NCBI GenBank assembly: GCA_033961575.1
Contig: CM066740.1
Coordinates: 15,599,501-15,663,500 of the forward strand
Source: Aselliscus stoliczkanus
Lineage: Eukaryota > Chordata > Mammalia > Chiroptera > Hipposideridae
Direction: 5' to 3'
DNA length: 64,000 nucleotides
Shown piece after piece: positions 34,406-44,550 of the stretch; position 1 is the stretch's first letter, and every line of letters starts with the position of its first letter. The position numbers and the translations under genes were made by a program. Below the pieces are notes generated by a model. It had not been told where the DNA came from and made no database searches. It saw only the letters and a list, made by a program, of their open reading frames with translations.

Positions 34406-34643
34406 TGGGGGGTACCAAAAAAAATGTATACAAGTGGACACTTTGGTCAGCGTTGCTCAAGCAGTAGTTCGCCATAATCAGAAGTGTCTGGACGCTGATG
34501 GTAACCATTTTGAGCACCTCTTGTAATTGCAGAACTCAAATGTGACTTGTATTCATCTTTTGTTATTGGTATGTAATGAATATTACAGTTTTAATGCAGT
34601 TTTCCTTTCTTAAAATGTGTATACACTTTGTTGGCACCCTCTG
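34406..34643 (+). mobile_element. Small mariner-type deletion derivative
   Basis: It is 238 bp with imperfect terminal inverted repeats (ggggggtaccaaaaaaaatg and the complement of ttggcaccctct), flanked by TA. Inside, 34455-34526 encodes a short C-terminus typical of mariner-like transposases, QAVVRHNQKCLDADGNHFEH followed by LL and a stop. It is an internally deleted, non-autonomous copy of a family different from the one at 28.0 kb. A second fragment lies at 9230. Confidence 0.75.
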
Positions 34644-35055
34644 TAAGTGACAATATTACCTGGATGTAATTGATACTTGGCAGAATCCATACTAAAATTT
34701 TTCTTGGAGGACTAGAAAAGAAGTGTGCAGATCACATAAAATATTGACTTAATAATCAGTGCTTTTAAGTGACCAATATATAAATATGAATAATTAAATT
34801 TTGCAGTCATTTTGGATTGCCAACTCTAGAGGCCAGAAAGTTAAAATAACAAAATTAAGATGCTGTTCTAAGACACTTTGCAGCTATAATCCTGGAATGA
34901 TTCAGACTCAGGCACAAGCATGGCTGGCTGTAGGACCTCCTTCACAGGAAGCTTGCATGAACAAAGTAAAGTGTGACAAAACCTTGTGCTAGGAACAGCT
35001 TGCTCATGATATACAACCCCCTAGTTTGTGAACATGGTGGCTCTGTTGTATTTCA
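34644..35055. other. Unique DNA
   Basis: Nothing recognised. Confidence 0.4.
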
Positions 35056-35240
35056 TGCCTGCAACAAGTATTCATTGAGCACATACTATGTGCTAGGCAT
35101 TATGCTAAGGGATGGTTCCATACTGGTAAGCAAAAGGACAGGAACTGTCCTTGGCTAGGCTCGGTCTGAACTTCTTGGGGAGGATCAGGTGAGTTTTGTT
35201 GGAGGAAAGATTAGTAAGGAGATAATCATGATGCCAGCAG
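35056..35240 (-). repeat. L2 LINE 3' end fragment
   Basis: It has gcaacaagtattcattgagc and actatgtgctaggcattatg. Confidence 0.7.
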
Positions 35241-35371
35241 AGCGCTAGCATGCAGTAGATATAAGCTGTTATTAATTAGTAAAAAGGAATTTTGCTGCCA
35301 CTGCTTCCTAGTACTGCTAGTACTAAGGCCAACCCTAATTCCTGCCACCAATATTAGAAATATCTTATTTC

Positions 35372-35522
35372 TCTTTTTTTTTAATTCAAGTTTATTGGGA
35401 TGACAATTATTAGCAAAGTTACATAGGTTTCACATGTACAATTTTGTAATACATCATCTATATATCACATTGTGCATTCACTACCCTGAGTCAGTTCTCT
35501 TTCTATCACCATATATTTCTGT
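35372..35522 (-). mobile_element. L1 3' end, 5'-truncated insertion with target duplication
   Basis: It has a T-run, then caagtttattgggatgacaa and acataggtttcacatgtaca, the reversed 3' end of a younger L1. The duplication atatcttatttc lies at 35360-35371 and 35523-35534. The copy is only about 150 bp long. Confidence 0.85.
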
Positions 35523-35581
35523 ATATCTTATTTCCAAAGGCACCATTGGAAAGAATACTAACCTGGAGGCTGTCTTTTTTA

Positions 35582-35775
35582 ATGTGCCAGACACCATTTT
35601 AAACATTTTACAAACCTTGCCTCATTTATTCCTCACAACAACATGATCTTATGTCCATTTTACAGATGAGGCAAATGAGGCCCAGGGAAGTGAAATAACT
35701 CACTCAGGGGCACAGAGCTATGAAAGGGCGGAGCCAGGATTCAATCTCAGGCAGCCTGGCTCTGTGATACTGACT
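35582..35775 (-). repeat. MIR SINE
   Basis: It has gtgccagacaccattttaaa, cattttacagatgaggcaaa and ggcagcctggctctgtgata, well preserved. Confidence 0.85.
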
Positions 35776-35799
35776 CCTCTCTCTTAATCATAATAGAAT

Positions 35800-36005
35800 T
35801 AAGAGTTCACATTTATGGGGCACTTATCTGGATCAGGCCATGCTAGCCAATTTCCATAAATTATCTAATCTAATTTTCACAATAAAGTAACTCTGGTGTG
35901 TTATCTCCAATTTATAAGAAAACGAAGGCATAAAGCTGTCACTTGCCCAACTTTGCGAAGTTGACAAATGGCAAAGCCAGGGCATGGAGCCGGGATCCCA
36001 ACCAG
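35800..36005 (-). repeat. MIR SINE
   Basis: It is a second, more diverged MIR in the same orientation: attatctaatctaattttca, aaacgaaggcataaagctgt. Confidence 0.75.
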
Positions 36006-36438
36006 ATCCCTGAGGACCATTTTGTAGGGCTCAGTGGCACCGGGTCCCCACGAGTGCTTCCATCCCTGATGGCCTCTTTCAGGGTTTCCTTCCTTAGGGC
36101 CCCCGGTCACCTTTTATCCCATCGCTTACTCGCCATCAGAAGCTGCCTCAGTGTCTTAACATACCATTCCAGTAACTTCAGACTGCCTCACCCTAAAAAT
36201 CATTGGTGTCACTGTTACCCAATGGATGGAAAAGTACCAAAGTTGCAGAATTCACATAGAATCTGAATCTTAATAGCTGATATCACAAACCTCAGTATGT
36301 CGAAGTTTACACAATGGTACATTTTAGGGTGGGGTTACCATCAAACTGCTTGGTAACAATTAAGGCCGATTCTCTTTATCGACAAGGGTCATAATTTGAC
36401 TCTGAAACAGTTGGTACAAAATAGTGGCTTTCGCCTGC
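36006..36438. other. Unique DNA
   Basis: Nothing recognised. Confidence 0.4.
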
Positions 36439-36439
36439 T

Positions 36440-36549
36440 ATTTTTTTTTTTTTTTGCGGGCAATGTCACTGGCCCTCATATGTGGGACCAAACCGGGGCC
36501 GCTGGCTTCCGAAGCCAGTGCTTAACCACCATGCCACTCGGCCGGCCCT
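36440..36549 (-). mobile_element. VES-like SINE monomer (type A)
   Basis: It is a reversed monomer with a short target duplication (cgcctgct / tgcctgct). Confidence 0.9.
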
Positions 36550-36764
36550 TGCCTGCTTTTTACAAATGAGCATTCACAAGTTAAAGCACGTGCCCCCAGA
36601 CAGCTGTCTTGTCCAAAGAACACATGGCACAGGCCACAGTTGAGATTCTGGCCAGAGAAGCAGCCAACTGCCACTCAGAAGCAGAGAGACATACAAGTGC
36701 AGGCGTGCTGGCAGGCTGCAGGAACCCCGGGCTCAGAGAGCATCTCCCGCTCAGCGAAGAGTTT

Positions 36765-36985
36765 GTTTATTTCATGAACATTTCTTAAGGACCTGTTACT
36801 CACCAGATGCTGTCAAGTACTGGTTCTATAAAGATAAGTAAGATGCAGTTCTTGTTCTACAGAAACTCGGAACCTGATATGATGGATAAATGTAAACAAG
36901 CCCTGTACCACACTGTGGCAGGTGGGTATTTACAAGGCTGGGGGTGGCACCAAGGAAGCAGTGCCCGGATAGCTCCAGAAGTGAG
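36765..36985 (-). repeat. L2 LINE 3' end fragment
   Basis: It has tttcatgaacatttcttaag, gatgctgtcaagtactggtt and ggcaccaaggaagcagtgcc. Confidence 0.6.
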
Positions 36986-37551
36986 GGTCTCGGAATAGAA
37001 TGATGCAAGAGGGAAGGGATCCAAGGAAATAAGATTCATTCATTCATGCTTTACCAAAGGGAGGATTCAGTACTGCTGAGCATTTGTGGTTTAGATTAGA
37101 TGTAGAATTGGTTATTAATAAAGGAATGTTATTTAATCCTTATGGTAAGTACATCATCTTCGAGGTGCTTGCTATTTCTTTTCTCTGAATATTTGTTTTA
37201 TTCATGTATATGTGGCACTTATAAACTGCATTGGCTACTTTTACACAGGTAAATTCTATGCTTAATAAGAAAATATTCTTGTAATTGGAAGCTTGTAGTT
37301 AAGACAACTATGTTATTTAGAACTGATATAATAAAACTAGGTGGTTATGAGTAAGACTGCCTTGCATTTTAAAAAGGAACAATGCCACAAGAGTGTGTTA
37401 GGGTTCCGAATGAGTCATCGCCGCATGTGGTGCTGGAGACCAGATCCATTGTCTTCCTTCTTGTTCCCAGGTGCTGCTGCCAAAGCAATCGTGTCCAGGA
37501 CAGCAGTTAGCTGATGCTGAGGAACAAATTACTCCTGGGGCCCATTCAGTT

Positions 37552-37554
<3 letters not shown>
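36986..37554. other. Unique DNA
   Basis: Nothing recognised. Confidence 0.4.

Positions 37555-37602
<48 letters not shown>
37555..37602 (+). repeat. (GT)24 microsatellite
   Basis: It is an uninterrupted GT run, followed by an impure GT/TA stretch. Confidence 0.97.
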
Positions 37603-37604
<2 letters not shown>

Positions 37605-37757
37605 CTGTGTGTACGTATATAATATGCTCTTTTTTTCCCCCAAGCAAACCCAGGATGTAAAAATCTGTATTTACACAACAGATAGATTAAGGATAATTTA
37701 CTTTCCAAAGGATTTACCACTGCATGCCCTTTTTTTTCTTTTCTTTTCTTTTTTTTT

Positions 37758-37891
37758 TTAGCTGAGCCATCCTGCCACCTGTTGGCAGCTCAACGGCAAC
37801 TCAGCTCGGGCTGACCTCGAACCGCTGTTGCTCAGAGCTCAGCTTGCACTCTTGAGGGAGCTCTTAACCAACTGAGCCATTCGGCCGGCCC
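37758..37891 (-). mobile_element. VES-like SINE (type B)
   Basis: It is a reversed type B unit after a CTTTT-rich tract. The pyrimidine-rich flanks hide any target duplication. Confidence 0.88.
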
Positions 37892-37907
37892 TTTCTTATC
37901 TTTTTTT

Positions 37908-38067
37908 AAGGTGCAGAAAAGGAGTTTATTAGAAGTAAATATACATTTCAAAGAAGCAGAAGCGCTGAGCAGTAGAGAATGGCTCAAAGACCATTATTAG
38001 AAGAGAAAGCATACTCCAGAGTTTGGAACTGGCCGAGCAAAGGAAGCTCAAAAGGCACCGACTGGCC
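37908..38067 (+). repeat. Local direct repeat, unit 1
   Basis: It starts gtgcagaaaaggagtttatt and matches 38286-38440 over about 155 bp, with few changes and short indels. Confidence 0.9.
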
Positions 38068-38285
38068 AGGACTTGGAGTTTTTAATCCCTTATGATAGGA
38101 GAAAGGGACAACAAAATATTGATGAAGGCCCACGAGTGGGCAAGGCAGACAGAAAAGCACAGATCATCTTTACCTCTCCTTTTCATCCCAGAAGAGCCCC
38201 CAATAAATGATGTAGGATATTGCTTGGGCTGGGATCTCAGTCTTGTGGAACCCAAGAATGGAGACACGGACCAGAGAGAAAAAGT

Positions 38286-38440
38286 TGCAGAAAAGGAGTT
38301 TATTAGAAGTAAATATACATTTCAAAGAAGCAGAAGTGGGCCTGAGCAGTAGAGAATGGCTCAAGGTCCATTATTAGGAAAAAAGTATACTCCAAAGAGT
38401 TTGGAGCGGGCCAAGCATAGGAAGCTCAAAAGGCGAGCAT
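38286..38440 (+). repeat. Local direct repeat, unit 2
   Basis: It is the second copy (gcagaaaaggagtttattag ... aggaagctcaaaaggcgagc). The offset between copies is about 375 bp. The 220 bp between them have LTR-like wording (cttgtggaacccaagaatgg). The pair is either a local duplication or two tandem copies of an LTR-type end. Confidence 0.9.
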
Positions 38441-38479
38441 GCCTTTTAAAATGAGCTAACCCTATGTGTTTTAAATGTG

Positions 38480-39026
38480 ATTTTTTTTTTAAAAAATTGG
38501 GGAATTGGGGGAGGGGAACAGTGCTGGGGAATTGGGGAGGGGGACTGGCCAAGTTGTTGTTTTCAATCTTAGTTGTGGAGGGCACCAGTCGCCATCTGTG
38601 TGTGTGTGCCCATTGGCAGCTCGTGGGCAGCTCGTGGCCTCTAAGCTCAAGGTGCTGTGTTACAATCTTAGTTACTGGCGGACATAGCCACCATCCCATG
38701 CGGGAGTCAAACCAGCAGCCTTGTTGTTTATAGCATGTGCTCTATCCACTGAGCATCTGGGCGGCAGCTCAGCTCAAGGTGCCAAGTTCAGTCTTAGTTG
38801 CGGGTGGGCGTAGCTACCATCCCATGCGGGAATCGAACCGGCAACCTTGTTGTTAGGAGCATGTGCTCTCACCAGCTGAGCCACCCTGCCACCTGTTGGC
38901 AGCTCAGCAGCAGCTCAGCTTGGGCACAGCGTCACTGGTCCATGTGGGAATCCAACCATCAGCCCTGTTGCCCAGAGCTTGCACTCTTAAGCTAATTCTT
39001 AACCAACTGAGCCACTCAGCCGGCTT
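38480..39026 (-). mobile_element. Trimeric VES-like SINE (type D), about 547 bp
   Basis: Read on the minus strand, it has three tRNA-like heads, each with a recognisable internal promoter B-box-like block: ggttggattcccac, ggttcgattcccgc and ggtttgactcccgc. The usual tail of ttccccagcactgttcccc and cccaatttttt follows. The flank tgtgattt repeats on both sides. It is unusually long for a tRNA SINE. Confidence 0.85.
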
Positions 39027-39398
39027 GTGATTTGATTTTTTAAACATTCCTTCTATAGGTGGTTTTGGAAGGAGAATGTATCTTGTACATGAAGGTAGTT
39101 GGGGGAGATGGGACTTGGAGATGTGGACTGTGGCAGTGGATGAGGTCTCCAGGACCACATGTGGCAATGGAGTGTGCAGGCATGAAGCCAGGGAGAATGG
39201 GTCTCCTGTGCTCTGCCCTTCTGTGGTCTCACTTAAACAAGCTTTCTTGAAGAGTTCCCGCTGGGCATCTTGCACAGCTCAGCAGTGGTGGAACTAGGTA
39301 TCCGTCTCTCAGGTGTTGGGTAGAGAGACCTGAGGAAAAGCATCTTAGGCCAGCCAAGGAAAATGTCTCCCATTTCCGAGGGTGGGCCCTGCCCTTTC
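39027..39398. other. Unique DNA
   Basis: No repeat is recognised. Overlapping frames on both strands partly run into the SINE. Confidence 0.4.
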
Positions 39399-39399
39399 A

Positions 39400-39605
39400 C
39401 AGCTACATACCTTAGCACATGCTCTTTCTACTTCTGAGAATGCCATTCCCCATCTTTTGCCACTTGGCAAATTCTACTTATCCCTCAATATCTAGCTCAA
39501 GTGGAGGCTCTTATTATAAACAGGCCTGATAGAATCAACCCCTGATTTTCCTTGTGTCCTTGATCTCTCGCTCATAGTAGGTCCTCAATAAATGTCGATT
39601 GAACA
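39400..39605 (+). repeat. L2 LINE 3' end
   Basis: It has gagaatgccattccccatct, then tcgctcatagtaggtcctca and ataaatgtcgattgaac, the L2 terminus on the plus strand. Confidence 0.8.
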
Positions 39606-39870
39606 AGACACATGGATATAAAGAGAGGGATGTTGATGAGTTGGAGGTCAGGAATTTTCCTGAGAAAATAATCCAGGCATGGGTACTATCTTGCTTCCCC
39701 TTGGAGTTTGTAAAAGCATCTTGTTTTGGCCCATATTTTGGCCCATATTTTAAAGGGGTGCTAGTCCTGGTTAAGAAATAAGATGAAAAGCAATGTTAAT
39801 ATTTGACATTGACTTATTGAATTATAATGATTAAGTTTTATAGGAACTAAGACTAGAAAGATTTGAAATT
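39606..39870. other. Unique DNA
   Basis: It contains a short internal repeat (tttggcccatat, twice at 39725-39749). Otherwise it is plain. Confidence 0.4.
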
Positions 39871-39960
39871 TTTTAAAAATTGTAACAAAATACACCTAAC
39901 ATAAATTTATCATATTAGCTAATTTTAAGTGTATAGTTCAGTGCCATTAAGTAAATTCAT

Positions 39961-40027
39961 CAGCGGCCCCGGTTTGGTTCCACATATGAGGGCCAGTGAC
40001 ACTGCCCTCAAAAAAAAAGAAAACCAA
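39961..40027 (+). mobile_element. 5'-truncated VES-like SINE monomer, plus strand
   Basis: Only the part from cagcggccccggtttggtt to the A-rich tail is present. The exact target duplication aagtaaattcat lies at 39949-39960 and 40028-40039. A truncated tRNA SINE with a clean duplication shows genuine L1-type retrotransposition. Confidence 0.9.
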
Positions 40028-40701
40028 AAGTAAATTCATATTGTTGCACAAACATCACCACTATTCATGTCCAGAATCGTTTCATCTTGCAAAACTAAAA
40101 CTCTGTACCCATTAAACAGCTCCCCAACCCTCCTATCGGTTCTCCTTTTATCTTCTTATAGTGTTTTTATCTGACTTTAGTATCAGGTTAATGCTGGCTT
40201 CAAAGAATGAGTTTAGAAGTATTTTCTCCTCTCCTCCTTTGAAGAGGATTGCTGTCAATTTTTCTTTAAACGTTTGGTAGAATTTACTAGTGTATTTATT
40301 GGGTCCTAGGCTGTTGTTGTTGGAAGGTTTTTTTGATCAATGATTTAATCTTTTTAGTAATTATGGGTCTGTTCAGATTTTTTTCTTCTTCATGATTCAG
40401 TCTTGGTAGGTTTTGTGTTTTCAGGAATTTATGCATTCCATCTAGGTTATCCAATTTGTTGGTGTCCAGTTGTTCATAGTACAATCCTAAGACAATCCTG
40501 TCTTACAATCCTTTTTCTTTAAAATCAATTGTAGCATCTCCTCTTTCATTACTGATTTTAGTCATTTGAGTCTTATCTCTGTTTTCCTTAGTCACCTGGC
40601 TAAAGTTTTGTTAATTTTGTTGAATTTTTGAAGAACAAACTCTTGATTTTGATTCTGGATTGTTTTTCCATTTTTTATTTCATTAATCTTTGTTCTAATC
40701 T

Positions 40702-41150
40702 TTTTTTTTTTTTTTTAAAGATTTTATTGGGGAATTGGTGGAGGGGAACAGCGTTGGGGAATCGGGGAAGGGGAACAGACAAGTTGCTGTCTTTTTGTTC
40801 TTCAGTTTAGTTGCGGAGGATGTTGCTTCACTGTTGGTATCGTCATTGCGCTCTTCCCGGATGAGGCAGATCGGTCGCTGGCCTCTGGATGTCGCTCATC
40901 GCGGCTATTGGCAGCTCACACTTGGCTACCAGCCACTCACGCTGGCTGCGGGCCACTCACTGCAGCCTATGGCAGCCCACTGCAGCAGGGGCTGCAGCCC
41001 ACACCATCACCGGGGCTCGCACAGCCCAGCTCCAGGTGGAGCTGTTGTTAGCTGTAGAGGGCAGTGTCACTGGCCCTCATGTAGGATCCGAACCGGGGCT
41101 GCTGGCATCCCAAAACCAGCGCTTAACCAATGCGCCACTCGGCCGGCCCT
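40702..41150 (-). mobile_element. Composite VES-like SINE (type C), first of tandem pair
   Basis: It is a full-length reversed type C inside the L1M ORF2. With the next copy it shares one outer duplication, tgttctaatcttt (40691-40703 and 41613-41625). Confidence 0.9.
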
Positions 41151-41609
41151 CTTTTTTTTTTTTTTTTAAGATTTTTTATTTTTTTTTATTGGGGAATTAG
41201 GGGTATGGAACAGCATTGGGGAACTGAGGAGGGGGAACAGACAAGTTGCTGTCCTTTTGTTCTTCAGTCTAGTTGTGGAGAACATTGTTTCACTGGCCCA
41301 TGTTGGTATACTCATTGCGCTCTTCTCGGGTGAGGCAGATCCGTCACCCGCCTGTGGACAGCTGCTCACAGTGGCTCTTGGCAGCTCACACTGGCTGCCG
41401 GCCACTCACTGTAGCCCATGGCATCCCACTGCAGCAGGGGCTGCAGCTATGCTTTTCTGGGGATTCACAGCAGCCCAACTCCAGGTGGAGCTGTTGTTCA
41501 CCATCGTAGCTGTAGAGGGCAGTGTCACTGGCCCTCATATGTGGGATCCGAACTGGGGCCATTGGCGTCCCAAGCCAGCTCTTAACCAATGTGCCACTCG
41601 GCCGGCCCT
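41151..41609 (-). mobile_element. Composite VES-like SINE (type C), second of tandem pair
   Basis: It is a second reversed type C that starts directly after the head of the first, with a poly-T junction and no separate target duplication. Confidence 0.9.
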
Positions 41610-41745
41610 GTCTGTTCTAATCTTTAATATTTTCTTTCTTCTGCTAGCTTTGGATTTATGTTCTTTTTCTAGTTCCTGCTGTTGTAAATTTAGGTTGTTT
41701 ATTTGAGACCTTTCTTCTTTTTTAATGTGTTTTGAACATGTTTAA

Positions 41746-42169
41746 GTGGAGTTATCTACATGCACTTATTCTTGTAACTTTGCAGGACAAACCAGTGAGT
41801 ATTTGGCAGCATTTCACCCCGGGTGAGGTACACTCATTAAACACTTGCCCACTGCCTGTATTTCAGTTTCAAAGTTCCATACAATTTTTGCATCTGAGAC
41901 TTTGGAGGGGGGCTCTTCCTGTTTCTATAACTCCATCAAGTTTGCACCAACCAATTTTATTTTGGACCTAACTAATTATGTTTTATTGTGATTATGTCTA
42001 TATCCAACAATAGACTCATTTTGTTTGAAACACTGCTCAGAGGAAATGAGTCTACTTTTGCTTCTAAAATATTTAATGTAAAGTGCTACCTTAACTTCAT
42101 TAAGAATAGTTCAACTGCAGTAGTATTCAGACAAGAGTGAAGAGAAGAGTTACTCATCACGGAAATAGG
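41746..42169. other. Unique DNA
   Basis: It may include the outer end of the L1M. Nothing is firmly recognised. Confidence 0.35.
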
Positions 42170-42640
42170 TGGCTTAGAGTTTTATTGGCTCTTCCAGTTT
42201 GTAACCTGGAGGAAAAATGTGTTTGGCTTGTGTTCACTTGCTTAAAATGGTGAGCAAAACCCATCACACCATGGGCTGGAAATACGCCTTTGTGGCTAGA
42301 ATATGGACTGGAGGGGTATGTAGATTAGCATGTTTTTTGCTACATGTAACAGAAATGCAGATTCAAAATGACTTAAATAATAGAGAAATGTATCATCTCT
42401 CATCACTGGGGGTTCAGAGGTGGGCAGGCTCTGAAGTGGCAAAGGTACTTACATGAGCAAGGATCCAAGGATGCCACCTGGGCCACCTCATGGTCATAAG
42501 ATGGCTGCCAGCAGCCACAGGAGCCATATGCTTCCTCATTCATAGCCTGGAGGAAGTGGAGGAGGAGGAGGGCGGGGAAGAGATGATATCCTCGTCTCCT
42601 GACCCCAATCTCAACATGGAGCCCTACCTTCTTGTACTAT
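42170..42640. repeat. Old dispersed repeat, family unassigned
   Basis: It has gctacatgtaacagaaatgc, tcatggtcataagatggctg and related wording shared with many mammalian LTR/hAT-like repeats. The family is not settled. Confidence 0.35.
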
Positions 42641-42890
42641 ACTGTCCATTTTGGTAGCAGTATCCATATGCAGCTATTAAGCCCTTGAAATATGGCTGTT
42701 CCAAATTGACATATACTATAAATATGGAAAACACACTAAATTTTGAAGATGTAGTATGAAATAAAAGAATGTAAAATATCTCAATAATTTTATATTGATT
42801 ATGTGTTTAAATGATATTTGGGATCTATTGGGTTATATTTCAAAATTACTTTCATCTGTTTCTTTTGTTTGTTTGTTTGTTTTTGTTTTT

Positions 42891-42987
42891 TTGAGGGCAG
42901 TGTCACTGGCCCTCATACGTGGGACCGGAACCGGAGCCACTGGCTGCCCAACCCAGCGCTTAACCACCACGCCACTCAGCCGCCCGC
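42891..42987 (-). mobile_element. VES-like SINE monomer (type A)
   Basis: It is a reversed monomer after a (GTTT)n tract. It is directly followed by a type B copy. Confidence 0.88.
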
Positions 42988-43006
42988 TTTTTTGTTTGTT
43001 TGTTTT

Positions 43007-43140
43007 TAAGCTGAGCCATCCTGCCACCTGTTGGCAGCTCATCGGCAGCTCAGCTCAGGCTGGGCATCAAACTGCTGTTGCTCAGAGCTCAGCTCTACTC
43101 TTGAGCGAGCTCTTAACCAACTGAGCCACTCGGCCGGCCC
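43007..43140 (-). mobile_element. VES-like SINE (type B)
   Basis: It is a reversed type B unit starting with tttttaagctgagccatcc. A GTTT-rich stretch joins it to the preceding monomer, so the pair is a mixed A/B tandem. Confidence 0.88.
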
Positions 43141-43918
43141 TCTTTTTACTTTTTAAAATGTGGCTTCTAGAAAATTTTCAATTACATTGATGGCTTGCAT
43201 TATACTTCTATTGGGCACCAGTGCTCTAGTCTAATGTGGCCAACTGTGGACACAATTTGGACAGCCACTGGACAGCAAGGCCACATGCAGAGTGGCTGAG
43301 ACCAATCATCTGCAGGTAGGTGGCCTTTGCGGGGAGCCAATCACAGTGTCCCCCATGAAGAGAGAGAAGTGGAGGAGAACTGTGAGTTGATGCTCATCTA
43401 GCTTTTGCAAAGATGAAAAACTGCTTTTCAGTAACTTTAATGACCTCAGGGCTAGGAAACAATGCAAACTCCCCCAAACCCACTCCACTTTTCCTCTTTC
43501 AGCCCATTTTCTCATCTATGTGAGCTCTTTTCTTACCCTGGTCGTGGAGTGGACAAGATGGATTAAAGAGGGAGGGGAAGAGGAGGGTGGGGTGAGGGTG
43601 TGGCAGCAGAGGGTTAGCTGCACAAAAATAGCTCAAGTTCCATCACAAACTGAAAAGACATATCAGAAATGCCATGTCTAGACTTTCTTAGGAAAAGTAA
43701 CATTATTTCCCCCTTCACATGATGGATCCTTCCAACAGATATTGCTTCTTTGATTGCTGTGTTTGGCTGGCTTGAAAAAAGAGCATAGAAAGATTGGGTA
43801 AATGGGAAGGAGTGGTTGGTGGATTCTTTTCCCTGTTTTTGGGTGGGAAGGAGATGGGAGGGGTGGTGCTGCATTCGTTTCTTGGGCAATCCCTGGGTTC
43901 TGATTCCTGACCAGGGTT
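43141..43918. other. Unique DNA
   Basis: Nothing recognised. A G-rich tract lies near 43570-43610. Confidence 0.4.
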
Positions 43919-43944
43919 GCTATTTTATTTTATTTTATTTATTT

Positions 43945-44141
43945 TTTTTTTTTTGAGAGCAGTGTCACTGGCCCTCATATGTGGGACCGAACCGGGGTCG
44001 CTGGCTTCCCAGGCCAGCGCTTAACCACCAGCGCCACTCGGCCAGTTTTTAGGCCAGTGTCACTGGCCCTCATATGTGGGACCGAACTGGGGCTGCTGGC
44101 TTCCCAAGCCAGCGCTTAACTACTGCACCACTCGGCCGGCC
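43945..44141 (-). mobile_element. Tandem VES-like SINE dimer (A+A) in one target duplication
   Basis: Two reversed monomers lie at 43945-44045 and 44046-44141. The only duplication, ccagggttgctatttta, is outside both (43911-43927 and 44143-44159). The pair either inserted as a dimer or the second landed in the first one's tail. Confidence 0.92.
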
Positions 44142-44424
44142 TCCAGGGTTGCTATTTTAACGCTTGATGTTTCTTTTCTCCTCTCTTAGTCCTATGTGCA
44201 CCAACCATTTGTACCCACTGAATTCTTTACTATGGAGAGTCTCCATATAAAACCTAGTGTGTGTTACTCTTTATCATGTGGTCTCTTCCAGTTTATTTTT
44301 TCAAAGTGTCATCCAGACCTGCTTCAGAATCATCTGAGGAACTTGTTTAAAAGCAACTTCAGACCCATCATCAAAACTACTGGATCAGGCACTCTGAGGG
44401 TGGGGCCTAGGACTCTACATTTCT

Positions 44425-44534
44425 TGTTTTTTTGTTTGTTTTTTGAGGGCAGTATCACTGGCCCTCATATGTGGGACCTGAACCGGGGCGCTGGCTTCCC
44501 AGGCCAGTGCTTAACCACCGTGCTGGGCCGGCCC
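44425..44534 (-). mobile_element. VES-like SINE monomer (type A)
   Basis: It is a reversed monomer with the duplication gactctacatttct at 44411-44424 and again from 44537. Part of the head is lost (cgtgctgggccggccc). Confidence 0.9.
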
Positions 44535-44550
44535 AAGACTCTACATTTCT

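Larger units (their letters stand above)
39875..41745 (-). mobile_element. L1M element, 3' UTR plus ORF2 relic, interrupted
   Basis: The reversed 3' UTR is at 39875-40140. The ORF2 reverse-transcriptase region follows at about 40150-40700 and resumes at 41613-41745. The complement of 40296-40484 encodes NKLDNLDGMHKFLKTQNLPR, then NRPIITKKI. This corresponds to the segment of L1 ORF2 just before the polymerase fingers. Three SINE insertions and frameshifts disable it. Confidence 0.85.

Noticed and set aside
33728..39026. Repeated units considered as a CRISPR array
   Set aside because: Units are diverged, of unequal length, carry tRNA-like promoters and lie in a mammalian repeat setting. They are SINE heads.
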